64,000 nucleotides of DNA from Cyclobacterium sp. 1_MG-2023. GTDB lineage: Bacteria > Bacteroidota > Bacteroidia > Cytophagales > Cyclobacteriaceae. Positions 9,154 through 17,824 of the stretch are shown here, in pieces. A program made the position numbers and the translations under genes. The DNA is taken from contig NZ_JAUOPC010000008.1 in assembly GCF_030546805.1 (NCBI RefSeq), positions 233,929 to 297,928 on the forward strand. The letters run 5' to 3'. Numbering within the stretch: position 1 is the stretch's first letter; each line of letters opens with the position of its first letter. Below the pieces are notes generated by a model. The model made no database searches. It was given only the letters and a program-made list of their open reading frames with translations, and was not told the DNA's origin.

Positions 9154-11205
9154 TCATTTCCTCAAGGGCATCCAAACTGCCATTTCTGATTTTCCTCTAT
9201 TTCCCCAGGCAAAATATGGAATCAACCTGATATTGATGGGCTTTAATGTGTTTTTTTGATCTAATTCTTGGTACAATTTGCCTTCCCAATCGGACTTTCC
9301 TTGTAGCAAGGCCTGCCCCACTAAGAAGGTGAGGGAGGCACCTTTCACCATTTTTTTGACAGGGGTAAATTGAATGGCAGCAGGAAGCTCCACATCAAAA
9401 ATGCGGGCATCTTGCAAGTCCGGAGATTCAATACAATAAACAACTGGCCCTCGTACAACGGCTACCTGATTCCTGGTTTCCTCCACCAGTGGGTTGGCCT
9501 CCATCAATCGGGCAGTCATGGGTAGATATAATTCAATCACATCACCCTTTTTCCACTTTCGTGATAAGGACAGATAACTTCCGGCTATAGGTTTTTCATT
9601 CGATTTTTCTCCATTAACGGTGATTTCAGCCTGACTGGCCCAGGCAGGGATCCGTAAATCTATGGCAAAGGGATCTTGCCCGGTTTTTTTGATGCTTAGC
9701 TTTATCTTTCCATCCCAGGGATAATCTGTCTCCTGTCTTAACTCTAGGCTTGAACCATTTGGCAAATTAGTTTTCAGTTCATTGCTACCATATAAATTGA
9801 CTATCAAACCTTTATCAGAGAGTGCATAAGCATAATTATGGGTTTCGGCTACCGTTCTGACGACATTTGGAGGACAGCAGTTCGATTTAGAAATATAGGG
9901 TTCCCTCACCTTATTCCATCGAAATGTAAAAGGCAAATCCTCATCCACTCTCAAAGGGTTGGTATAATTAAAATTAGTCCCTCCTAAATCTGTACCAGAC
10001 AATACACTATTGATTAAGCTCAGCTCTAATATGTCTGCATAGCGGCTGTCCCCAGTCACCAAAAGCATGCGGTGGTTCCACAAAACATTGCCAATATTTG
10101 CACAGGTTTCATTGTAGGCTGAGATATTAGGTAATTGAAAAGCCTGCCCATAAGCCTGGTGGACTTGCTGAATAATAGATGGCTTGTAGGTGGTTCCATT
10201 TGGGGACACACCATCATACAAAGCACCTGTAGCTCCAGTGATGTAGAGTTTTTTAGTGACCACATCCTTCCAAATACTTTCCAATGCCATCATCAAAGAA
10301 TCCTCCCCTGTTTCTGCATAAAGATCCGCTACGCCGGCATACAAGTAATTGGCACGAACGGCATGTCCTACGGCTTCTCGCTGCTGTCGAAATGGAATGC
10401 GATCCTGATTGTGGTCTGTACCATCAGTTATCATTCCACGAATATAAATCATTTTACCTGCTAAGTCGAGGTATTCCTTGTTTCTTGTGGTTCTATACAT
10501 TTCAACCACTCCCATATAATGGGAAGGGCAAATTGCATTTTGAGCTTGTTCGGCAGTTGCATTTTCATGGTAGGCAACAAGAAAATCTGTTGCCTTGATC
10601 GCAATGTCCAAAAAGTTGGTCTGCCCGGTTATGCGATAATGTAAGCTGGCCGCCGTCATCAAATGGCCCATATTATACGTTTCAAAGTTCATTCGATCTT
10701 CAAACTCTACCGCATCTTCAGGGTTATTGCGCTGCTTTATTATTGTAGAAGTATGAATATAACCATCTGCTCTCTGTGCGTCCGCAATCACTTTTATGAC
10801 CCGCTCTAGCTCATCATAATACCTTTGGTCTTTTGTGCTGGCATAAACGGACACTAAGGCTTCAAGGGTTTTATAAAAATCTCCGTCATGAAAAGGAGCG
10901 CCCCTATGTCTTCCTTCTTTGTATCCTGCTGCTATTTCAAAATTGAGAAAACCATGGCTAAGTGTATCATTCTCGTAAATGTGCAACATATTCATGGCCA
11001 TGGTGTCCTTACTGACATTCGCCCAATACCCCCAAAAACCATCCGTCCATTTCACCGCATCCATATCCACCGAAATTTGTTTGGCAAATGGGCTTATGGA
11101 GGTGTTTACCAAAGCTTTTTCCTGAGCATTTACTGGCAATAGTGGTGCAAAAATGATTGCCGTAAAAAGGCCAATCCAATTACTGTTCCTTTTAAAATCA
11201 AGCAT
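9154..11205 (-). CDS. GH127 family glycoside hydrolase (DUF1680, beta-L-arabinofuranosidase-like)
   Basis: A 683-aa secreted enzyme. The signal peptide ends PVNAQ (about residue 28). An (alpha/alpha)6 barrel follows with the GH127 hallmarks: YNETC near residue 365 (Glu and Cys two apart) and SNCCPPN near residue 441. These correspond to the Zn-binding Glu, Cys, Cys, Cys set of the family, with one Cys acting as nucleophile. Characterised members cleave beta-L-arabinofuranosides, and one removes aceric acid from RG-II. The gene starts 22 bases after the PL1 stop and is almost certainly co-transcribed with the pectate lyases, so a pectic substrate is likely. The exact sugar is not determined by sequence. 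Confidence 0.88.
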   Translation of the reverse strand: MLDFKRNSNWIGLFTAIIFAPLLPVNAQEKALVNTSISPFAKQISVDMDAVKWTDGFWGYWANVSKDTMAMNMLHIYENDTLSHGFLNFEIAAGYKEGRHRGAPFHDGDFYKTLEALVSVYASTKDQRYYDELERVIKVIADAQRADGYIHTSTIIKQRNNPEDAVEFEDRMNFETYNMGHLMTAASLHYRITGQTNFLDIAIKATDFLVAYHENATAEQAQNAICPSHYMGVVEMYRTTRNKEYLDLAGKMIYIRGMITDGTDHNQDRIPFRQQREAVGHAVRANYLYAGVADLYAETGEDSLMMALESIWKDVVTKKLYITGATGALYDGVSPNGTTYKPSIIQQVHQAYGQAFQLPNISAYNETCANIGNVLWNHRMLLVTGDSRYADILELSLINSVLSGTDLGGTNFNYTNPLRVDEDLPFTFRWNKVREPYISKSNCCPPNVVRTVAETHNYAYALSDKGLIVNLYGSNELKTNLPNGSSLELRQETDYPWDGKIKLSIKKTGQDPFAIDLRIPAWASQAEITVNGEKSNEKPIAGSYLSLSRKWKKGDVIELYLPMTARLMEANPLVEETRNQVAVVRGPVVYCIESPDLQDARIFDVELPAAIQFTPVKKMVKGASLTFLVGQALLQGKSDWEGKLYQELDQKNTLKPINIRLIPYFAWGNRGKSEMAVWMPLRK

Positions 11206-11227
11206 ATATAGTATTCTGGGTCAAATA

Positions 11228-12613
11228 TTAATTGATGCTATTTAAATATTTCTCTAGCATGGTGTAACCATTCGCTAAATTGTTTCTATCCGCCGCATTC
11301 GAAGGATCAAGACCGTTTTTCTTTTCCCAATCATCTGGCATGCCATCGTGATCTTTGTCCTCAGGTGCTGGTGCACTTTTTAAATTTGGCCAGCCCCCTA
11401 CATCTTTTTGTGAATCTATTATACCGGACTTCTTGGACTTATCTGCCAGGTTTTTGTTTTTCTTATAGCTTTCACCCTCAAAAGAAGCCTGCCCTTCTTT
11501 TGCTTCCTTTATTATCCTTTTATCCACAGGATCTCTTTTGGGCAAGGTAGCTCCTGCATTTTCGAGAACTACCTCATAGGCTTTTTCCGCTGTGTGCTGG
11601 TGAATTGGCATGGAAGGCCATGATGCTTCCATCTTTATAAATTGAAGATTTTGGGCTCCTCCCTGTGGCTGCACTCCTCCATCCCAATTGTCAGCAGTCA
11701 CTTTGTTATTTCCATCAATGACATTGTCAGCAATGTACCATTTGCCAAAATCACTGGTTTTCTTGCGCATGGATGGGTTGGCAATCCTATAGGAAACCTC
11801 TCCCGGAATTGTGGCCGGTCCTGGTTTATAATAATTGGCCACAATGTTGAACTTTGAAAAAGAAAATTTTGGATTACCAACTTGTTGGTTTTCCCCACCA
11901 TAACAACTGTTGTACCCCCAATTGTATATTACATTGTTTCTATAATCCGTGTAGCCAGAACCTGATGCCATTCTCGGATTGCGACTGCCATGACTAGCAA
12001 TGAGATTATGATGGTATGTCCCATAGTTTGAGCCCCATATCCCTCCAAAACCATGTGCTCCTTTTACATGATTGGAGTTATACATGCTCTCAGAAATAAT
12101 GCTCCACTGAACAGTAATGCTGTCACAATGATAAATAGACATGGTTTCATCCACACTCCAACTGGCTGAAATATGATCCAGAATAATGTGTTTGGTATAC
12201 CTGCTTGAGACCGCATCGGTATCTTCGCCTGATTCATTCCCCAACCTAACCCTCAAATACCTAATAATGACATGATCTGCCTCTATTATCAATGGATTCT
12301 TTTTAAGGCAAATCCCATCACCAGGGGCCGTCTGACCGGCAATGGTGATATAAGGATGCTTGATCCGCAAAGGAGATTCCAGAGAAATGGTACCTGAGAC
12401 TTTAAAAACCACTGTTCTTGGCTCCGAAGCCTCTACTGCGGCTCTTAAACTCCCTTCACCACTGTCATTCAAATTGGTAACTTCAAACACAACACCACCT
12501 CGTCCCCCTTTAGAAAATTTCCCGTAGCCTTCGGCTGTTGGAAAGGCAAGCTGTTGGGCAGGGCTATTAAATCCTATCAATAGCAATACTGCACTAAGAA
12601 TTAAATGTTTCAT
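11228..12613 (-). CDS. Pectate lyase, PL1 family, with C-terminal calcium-binding repeat
   Basis: A 461-aa secreted right-handed beta-helix lyase. The signal peptide MKHLILSAVLLLIGFNSPAQ begins at the ATG at 12613; an ATG 27 bases upstream would bury it. Family marks include AEGYGKFSKGGRGG at the mature N-terminus, TIAGQTAPGDGI, the calcium site region EDTDAVSS, LDHISASWSVDE, and SRNPRM, which carries the catalytic-type Arg. The last about 45 residues hold DKDHDGMPDDWE, a thrombospondin-3/EF-type calcium loop common on secreted Bacteroidota enzymes. It would cleave (poly)galacturonate by beta-elimination. It lies between PL10 and GH127 in one minus-strand block. Confidence 0.9.
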   Translation of the reverse strand: MKHLILSAVLLLIGFNSPAQQLAFPTAEGYGKFSKGGRGGVVFEVTNLNDSGEGSLRAAVEASEPRTVVFKVSGTISLESPLRIKHPYITIAGQTAPGDGICLKKNPLIIEADHVIIRYLRVRLGNESGEDTDAVSSRYTKHIILDHISASWSVDETMSIYHCDSITVQWSIISESMYNSNHVKGAHGFGGIWGSNYGTYHHNLIASHGSRNPRMASGSGYTDYRNNVIYNWGYNSCYGGENQQVGNPKFSFSKFNIVANYYKPGPATIPGEVSYRIANPSMRKKTSDFGKWYIADNVIDGNNKVTADNWDGGVQPQGGAQNLQFIKMEASWPSMPIHQHTAEKAYEVVLENAGATLPKRDPVDKRIIKEAKEGQASFEGESYKKNKNLADKSKKSGIIDSQKDVGGWPNLKSAPAPEDKDHDGMPDDWEKKNGLDPSNAADRNNLANGYTMLEKYLNSIN

Positions 12614-12764
12614 GGAATGTTTTATTTTAAAAGGGCTCAAATGAAGCGGAAAACCGAACTTTTGTACTCTTGTTAATTGTGTTTATTGTCCTCAAATTAT
12701 TTGATTGGTATTAAAGAATCGATTAAAATCCATTTCATAAAAAAACAAATTGCCAATTATTGTT

Positions 12765-13889
12765 TTAGTTAATCCCATTTCTTTTTTTCCATTCCGGGTA
12801 TTTTTCCAGCATTTGTTCCGGAGCGCGGGTGTACCAGCTATAGCCGTTTCTTCGCTCATGACCTATCTCCGTTATGGAATCCTTTTTAATACCGTCTCTA
12901 TCGCAGAAATATATTTTCTCGGTTTCCAGGTCATAAAATCGTCCCCAATGTAAAGGCGCATTTATATCTTCTACCACAATTCTATCCTTGCTTCCATCAG
13001 GCATCGTCTGAGTGTCTACCCTTAATCGTCCTACACTGTGGTCTTCAAACCATTTTACAGCTCCATTTATAGAAGCCTTGACTTCATTGGATGGGTTTTC
13101 TATTTCCATAAGCATAAGCACTATTCCTACAGATTCCGATCCACTAAATGAAGGCAATTCATAACTTCTGGCTTTTGCGGGTGCAAGGGTCACCGAATCA
13201 TGTTGAGCACACCATGCGGTAGGCTCCCCTTTGACGACAATCTGAGTATTTAAAAAACACGCTATTCCTTTGTCATAGGCTTCCTGAATTTTCGCTTTTT
13301 TACTATCCGACAATTGAATGGACTGAAAAGCATGGTCGTCGGATAGCAATTCTTTTAAGAAACGCATTATATTGACCATGGCATCGTCATTGAAGGTGAT
13401 GTGCCCGGAATACGCCACACTTCCTTTGCGTACCGGATAAAACTGAGGCCAACCCCCATTGTCGTATTGGGCCTTGAGTATATAATTTATTCCTTTTCCA
13501 AAAGCCTGCTTGTAGCGTTCGTCCTTGGTTTTTGAATACACATTGGCGAGAAATCTCAACTCGGTAATGGTTGCATCATTATCAAATGTTGCTCCAATTT
13601 TACCTTTAGATTTTAGGTAAGCTGCTTTTTTACCAGCATCCATTGGGTGATGATAGGGCTTATTTTTTTCCCAACCACCAATAGCTTTTTGGGTCAGCAG
13701 TACATTTTCTGCTACAAGTTTTGCTTCATTGGAAGCATACCAGGCTTCCGGCATTTTCACAGCAACATCCTTCCAGCGCATGTCTCGAAAATCTTTGGAA
13801 TCATTCTGACCCATTACGGATCCAATCGCTAAAACTGCAATTAACCCTATCAATCCCATTGTTTTTGAAAGTGCAATTTTATTTTTCAT
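12765..13889 (-). CDS. Pectate lyase, PL10 family
   Basis: A 374-aa secreted (alpha/alpha)3-barrel lyase. The signal peptide ends in SVMGQND at about residue 28. Conserved family blocks are present: GGWEKN, NDATITELRFL, NGGWPQFYPVR, HITFNDDAMVNIMRF and ARSYELPSFSGSESVG, which contains the Arg and acidic residues used for catalysis and substrate binding in PL10. The length is typical of the single-domain form. It follows the DUF1593 gene by 66 bases on the same strand, so it is likely transcribed from the 15.25-15.56 kb regulatory region. It would act on polygalacturonate or low-esterified pectin. Confidence 0.9.
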   Translation of the reverse strand: MKNKIALSKTMGLIGLIAVLAIGSVMGQNDSKDFRDMRWKDVAVKMPEAWYASNEAKLVAENVLLTQKAIGGWEKNKPYHHPMDAGKKAAYLKSKGKIGATFDNDATITELRFLANVYSKTKDERYKQAFGKGINYILKAQYDNGGWPQFYPVRKGSVAYSGHITFNDDAMVNIMRFLKELLSDDHAFQSIQLSDSKKAKIQEAYDKGIACFLNTQIVVKGEPTAWCAQHDSVTLAPAKARSYELPSFSGSESVGIVLMLMEIENPSNEVKASINGAVKWFEDHSVGRLRVDTQTMPDGSKDRIVVEDINAPLHWGRFYDLETEKIYFCDRDGIKKDSITEIGHERRNGYSWYTRAPEQMLEKYPEWKKRNGIN

Positions 13890-13955
13890 TGTAATTGAAT
13901 TTCCTTATTTGTGGTAATATTAATCCTGAAAGAGGCAATAGCCCTTCTATTACGT

Positions 13956-15245
13956 CTATTTTTCCAACCATTTCCATCTTTCTCCCCAGTCGCCCAAAAA
14001 GGTTTCTCTGAATTTAGCAATGGTTTTCGCTCCTTGTTGGTCTTTTATAAATAATCCTTCAGCTAATCGATCACTGTACCAGTTGGAGCCTAACTGGTAA
14101 TCGTCTGAAGAGGGTTTACCTGGCCAAGGAATGGTACTGATATATTCTCCTTCCAAGCCATTCAGTTCAGGGATTTCACTACTGGTTTTGTATTTACCGT
14201 GTTCAGCCTTTTTAGAGCTATATTTTACTCCGTAAATCCCCTCTCCGAGGTAATAACCCGGCCAAACCTGACCTTGTATTTTGATTTGAAAAACTGCAGA
14301 ATCCTCCGGAACCATTATTTTAGGCCCTTTAAATCTCCATTCGATTGTAGCATAAGCCGCCACTGTATCTGCCTTGGTGCTGCCACCTTCAAATACACTT
14401 CTGGAACTGCGGTCTATCTTCTCAAAGCTACCACCCCAACTTTCTCCTGTAGGGTCTTCCGGGTCTCCATTCATAACATAAGCCAGTGAAGGGGTATCTC
14501 CCATTTTTATTTCTCCATTGTAATAATTGATGAAATCCTTACCCATTACTCCTCGCCCTTGAATAAAATTGTCATAATACGCATCCGCTTTGTAAGCTTC
14601 GGAAGAACCATCATCCATAAACCAACCCCTATAAGTTGCATTGGATTCTATCATCCATAAATCTGAATGATTGGCAGCGATATATGAATAGGCATTGATG
14701 CTCCATTTCTTATTTGGGCCACCTATCCAATAGACCCTGATCTTTTCTTTGATTTCAGGTGCATCATACAATGCCTGAGCAAGGTCTTCTATTCCTCCCC
14801 AGACAAGCACCCAAAGTGGCTGATCACTTTCTTTTTTGGCGCATTTAATGATCCAATCTGAACCTTCCGTAGAAGTAGAATACCCCTGAAAAGGAGCTGC
14901 CGGAATGGCGCCCTGCTTGACCACCGCTCTCAAAGCAGCGGGTTTCGGAAGACCACTTGTATGTCTTGCTAACTGGGCATAATCTTTTTCATAATCATCA
15001 ATTATGTTCAAAAAATTGCTTTTACGCCCATCTCCGAAAGGTGAAGCTACTAGTCCCTCAATTTCAAATTGATCCGCATACATTAATAAATGTATCATGG
15101 ACTGAAAATCATCAGGATCAGTCCCCCCTATATCAGAACTAATTAAAACCCTGGGTTTAACAACATCATTTTCAATGGCTTTACAGCTCGATATTAAAAC
15201 CATATAAATCACACATTGTAAACCGATTCCAAATTTTAACTTCAT
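13956..15245 (-). CDS. DUF1593 / Sde182-like lipoprotein with nucleoside-hydrolase-type domain
   Basis: A 429-aa lipoprotein (lipobox ending LISSC at about residue 21). The domain begins RVLISSDIGGTDPDDFQSM, a variant of the nucleoside-hydrolase metal motif with conserved Asp and Asp-Asp, and continues with WVLVWGGIEDLAQAL. This matches the N-terminal domain named cellulose-binding Sde182. Unlike the two other copies in this locus it lacks the PKD-like tail; instead it has a different beta-rich C-terminal part from about residue 290, with a GDTPSLAYVMNGD segment before it. It is the first gene of the minus-strand pectin block, divergent from the sugar-catabolism operon. The activity is unproven; a furanosidase is a reasonable guess. 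Confidence 0.82.
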   Translation of the reverse strand: MKLKFGIGLQCVIYMVLISSCKAIENDVVKPRVLISSDIGGTDPDDFQSMIHLLMYADQFEIEGLVASPFGDGRKSNFLNIIDDYEKDYAQLARHTSGLPKPAALRAVVKQGAIPAAPFQGYSTSTEGSDWIIKCAKKESDQPLWVLVWGGIEDLAQALYDAPEIKEKIRVYWIGGPNKKWSINAYSYIAANHSDLWMIESNATYRGWFMDDGSSEAYKADAYYDNFIQGRGVMGKDFINYYNGEIKMGDTPSLAYVMNGDPEDPTGESWGGSFEKIDRSSRSVFEGGSTKADTVAAYATIEWRFKGPKIMVPEDSAVFQIKIQGQVWPGYYLGEGIYGVKYSSKKAEHGKYKTSSEIPELNGLEGEYISTIPWPGKPSSDDYQLGSNWYSDRLAEGLFIKDQQGAKTIAKFRETFLGDWGERWKWLEK

Positions 15246-15363
15246 TTATATTTTTTTTATTTCCGAAATACTTAACCTTAAAAATCATAATAATCAAACA
15301 CTTAAGGGATGAAGAAATTAATATCAATAGATTTCAAACCTTAAAACGAAAGTAAATGAAGGT

Positions 15364-15418
15364 AAAAATAAATAATAATAAAAAATATTTACGGTTTTTT
15401 TTATTATTATTTATTTTT
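15364..15418. repeat. Long A/T-only inverted repeat
   Basis: The left arm 15364-15385 and a right arm starting near 15395 are perfect complements over about 22 bases, separated by tatttacgg. Every position in the arms is A or T. It lies about 120 bases upstream of the DUF1593 start. It could be a cruciform or bend-forming element, or a bidirectional terminator that insulates the two divergent units. Confidence 0.75.
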
Positions 15419-15514
15419 TTTGGTTTAATTTACAACAGTGAAAAACACAATGGCATAATTTAAAATTATACATTTAACAGGTTTTCAATAGATTACATAA
15501 CAAAACCATTCCTT

Positions 15515-15534
15515 TGTAATACCAAATTATTACA
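15515..15534. promoter_or_regulatory. Candidate operator palindrome for the DeoR-type regulator
   Basis: TGTAATA and TATTACA form a perfect 7-bp inverted repeat with a 6-base spacer. A further ATTACA half-site lies at 15492-15497. The location just upstream of the repressor gene fits an autoregulatory operator. Assignment rests on symmetry and location only. Confidence 0.45.
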
Positions 15535-15560
15535 TCTCCTATTGCTTCAAACAAAAGAAC

Positions 15561-16334
15561 ATGTTACCAAAACAAAGAAAAGAAAAGATACTTGCCTTAC
15601 TAAAAGAAGATGGGTCTGCCAAAGTAAACGATTTGGCAAAAATCTTTAAAGTCACAGAGGTCACCATCAGGCAGGACCTAGAGAAATTGGAAAAAAACGG
15701 TTTGGTTATCAGAGATCATGGTGGTGTACATTTAAAAAATGTCGAAGATCAGGTGCGAAATTTCTCACTAGTGCACCAAGATCATCTAAAGGAAAAAGAA
15801 ATGATTGCTGAAAAATGCTTGGAATTCATACATCCCGGAGACACAATCATTCTTGATTCTGGCTCTACTACGACAGAGATCGCTAAAAAAATAATAAACA
15901 TCAAAGGGTTAACCGTCATTACGAATGCCCTAAATATAGCACTGATGCTAGGAGCAAATCCAAACATAGACATTATCATGACTGGAGGTGAATTCAAGGC
16001 GCCTACCTTATCACTTACTGGCCAAAAAGCGGCTGACTTTTTTAAGGGACTGAATGTGCAGAAACTCTTTCTGGCAACTGCAGGCATATCCTTAAAATCC
16101 GGACTTACCTACCCAAGCCTTAGCGATCTTGTAGTGAAAAAAGCCATGATTGATGCCGCAGACATTACCTACCTGGTAGCTGATTCTTCAAAAATTGGAA
16201 AAAGTGCTTTTGCCAGCCTCGGTGCTTTATCCCTTATCGATTACATTATCACCGACGAAGGGGTCGAAAATAAACACAAAGAAGTCTTCAAAGAAAACGA
16301 AATACAATTAATCATCGCTGAAGACAATAATTAA
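15561..16334 (+). CDS. DeoR/GlpR family sugar-responsive transcriptional repressor
   Basis: A 257-aa regulator. Residues 1-55 form the DeoR winged helix (KVNDLAKIFKVTEVTIRQDLEKLE, followed by GLVIRDHGG, the family signature). Residues about 75-235 form the DeoRC sugar-phosphate sensor domain with DTIILDSGSTTTEIAK and DSSKIGKSAF. Members usually release DNA when they bind a phosphorylated intermediate of the pathway they control. It is the first gene of the catabolic operon, 38 bases ahead of the isomerase, so it most likely controls both divergent blocks. By analogy its inducer could be apulose-4-phosphate (inference). Confidence 0.92.
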   Translation: MLPKQRKEKILALLKEDGSAKVNDLAKIFKVTEVTIRQDLEKLEKNGLVIRDHGGVHLKNVEDQVRNFSLVHQDHLKEKEMIAEKCLEFIHPGDTIILDSGSTTTEIAKKIINIKGLTVITNALNIALMLGANPNIDIIMTGGEFKAPTLSLTGQKAADFFKGLNVQKLFLATAGISLKSGLTYPSLSDLVVKKAMIDAADITYLVADSSKIGKSAFASLGALSLIDYIITDEGVENKHKEVFKENEIQLIIAEDNN

Positions 16335-16372
16335 AGAAACAGAAAGTAAAAAGTACCATTTCTTACAAAACA

Positions 16373-17788
16373 ATGAAAAATCAAAACGTTACTTTAGGCA
16401 TTATCATAGGAAACAGAGATTTTTTCCCTGACAAACTTGTGTCAGAATCAAGGGTTGAGGTCTTAAACGTACTTGAGAAACAAGGTATAAAAACCGTTAT
16501 TCTTGGAGAAAATGAGACCAAACTTGGTGGTGTTGAAACCTATACGGATGCAAGAAAATGTGCTGATCTTTTCAACAAGCATAAGGAAGATATAGCAGGT
16601 GTTTTAGTAGTACTCCCAAATTTCGGAGATGAACGAGGAATTGCAGACACTCTACATCTTGCTGATCTTAAAGTGCCGGTACTTATTCAAGGATACCCTG
16701 ATGAGCTGAATAAACTAAATGTAGCCAACAGAAGAGATTCTTGGTGTGGGAAAATTTCAGTTTGCAATAACCTTTACCAATATGGTATCAAATATTCGAT
16801 CACTACCAAACATGTGGTCCACCCTACCGACCCATCCTTTCAGGCAGATTTACAAAAATTCCTGGGTGTTTGCCGTGTAGTTAAAGGAATGAAAAATGTT
16901 CGAATTGGAGCCATTGGCGCCAGACCCACTGCTTTTAACACGGTGAGGTACAGTGAAAAAATATTGCAAAAAAATGGTATTTCTGTGGTTACCTGCGATT
17001 TGTCGGAAATACTTGGCAAAGCCAATAAATTGGACAATACCCATCAGCGAGTAAAAGACCATTTGGAGAAAATTCACAATTATGCTTCTACCGGAAAAAC
17101 TCCAAGTGAGTCTTTAATTCAGATGGCTAAGCTTGATGTGGTATTGAATGACTTTATGACTGAAAATCAACTGGATGCCAATGCCATTCAATGTTGGACT
17201 TCGCTTCAGCAAAATTATGGCTGCAATGTTTGCACCAGCTCAAGTATGTTTAGTGAAGGCATGATCCCTAGCGCCTGTGAAGTAGATGTGACGGGAACCC
17301 TCAGCATGTATGCAATGCAATTGGCCTCTGGTTCTCCTAGTGCTTTGGTAGACTGGAACAATAACTATGCGGACGATGAAGATAAATGTGTGCTTTTCCA
17401 TTGTGGAAACTGGGCCAAATCCTTCTTACCAGACATTGAAATAAGCAATGCCCCAATTCTAGGTACAACTGTAGGAGTTGAAAACACCTATGGTGCATTG
17501 GACGGGCGTACTCCTGCCTCCCCATTGACTTTTGGAAGAATCACAACAGATGACGCCAAAGGAATCATGAAAGCCTATGTGGGCGATGGTGTTTTAACAG
17601 ATGACGAATTAAAGACTTTCGGAAATAGGGCCGTTGCCAAAATCCCAAACCTTCAGGGATTAATGAATTATATATGTAAAAATGGTTTCGAACATCATGT
17701 GGTGATGAATGCCTCACATACTTCTGATGCTTTGAAAGAAGCATTTGAAAATTATATGGGGTGGGATGTGTACCATCACAAAGGGTAA
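16373..17788 (+). CDS. L-fucose/L-arabinose isomerase-fold sugar isomerase (candidate D-apiose isomerase)
   Basis: A 471-aa cytoplasmic enzyme of the FucI/AraA superfamily, which interconverts aldoses and ketoses with a divalent metal. Glu303 in ACEVDVTG and Asp327 in LVDWNNNY are 24 residues apart, the same spacing as the two acidic metal ligands of E. coli FucI. A His pair in FEHHVVMNASH (441-442) can supply the third ligand. It is shorter than FucI (about 590 aa) and so represents a divergent subgroup. It is followed at 36 bases by the split transketolase genes. In context the expected reaction is D-apiose to D-apulose. The substrate is inferred from neighbours and is not readable from the sequence. 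Confidence 0.8.
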   Translation: MKNQNVTLGIIIGNRDFFPDKLVSESRVEVLNVLEKQGIKTVILGENETKLGGVETYTDARKCADLFNKHKEDIAGVLVVLPNFGDERGIADTLHLADLKVPVLIQGYPDELNKLNVANRRDSWCGKISVCNNLYQYGIKYSITTKHVVHPTDPSFQADLQKFLGVCRVVKGMKNVRIGAIGARPTAFNTVRYSEKILQKNGISVVTCDLSEILGKANKLDNTHQRVKDHLEKIHNYASTGKTPSESLIQMAKLDVVLNDFMTENQLDANAIQCWTSLQQNYGCNVCTSSSMFSEGMIPSACEVDVTGTLSMYAMQLASGSPSALVDWNNNYADDEDKCVLFHCGNWAKSFLPDIEISNAPILGTTVGVENTYGALDGRTPASPLTFGRITTDDAKGIMKAYVGDGVLTDDELKTFGNRAVAKIPNLQGLMNYICKNGFEHHVVMNASHTSDALKEAFENYMGWDVYHHKG

Positions 17789-17824
17789 AAAAAGGTTAAT
17801 TGTTACCAAGAAGACAGAACAATA

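Larger units (their letters stand above)
15246..15560. promoter_or_regulatory. Divergent promoter region of the pectin/apiose blocks
   Basis: A 315-bp AT-rich gap between two divergent transcription units. It contains a long A/T-only inverted repeat (15364-15418) and a shorter palindrome, TGTAATA-N6-TATTACA, at 15515-15534, only 26 bases before the DeoR-type regulator start. Both strands must start transcription here because each side is a multi-gene block with no other sizeable gap at its head. I did not find an unambiguous Bacteroidota TTTG / TAnnTTTG promoter pair on either strand. Confidence 0.6.

Noticed and set aside
15364..15418. Ordinary transcription terminator
   Set aside because: It lies between two divergent starts, so there is no transcript to end there unless it insulates the units; it was kept as a repeat of unknown role.
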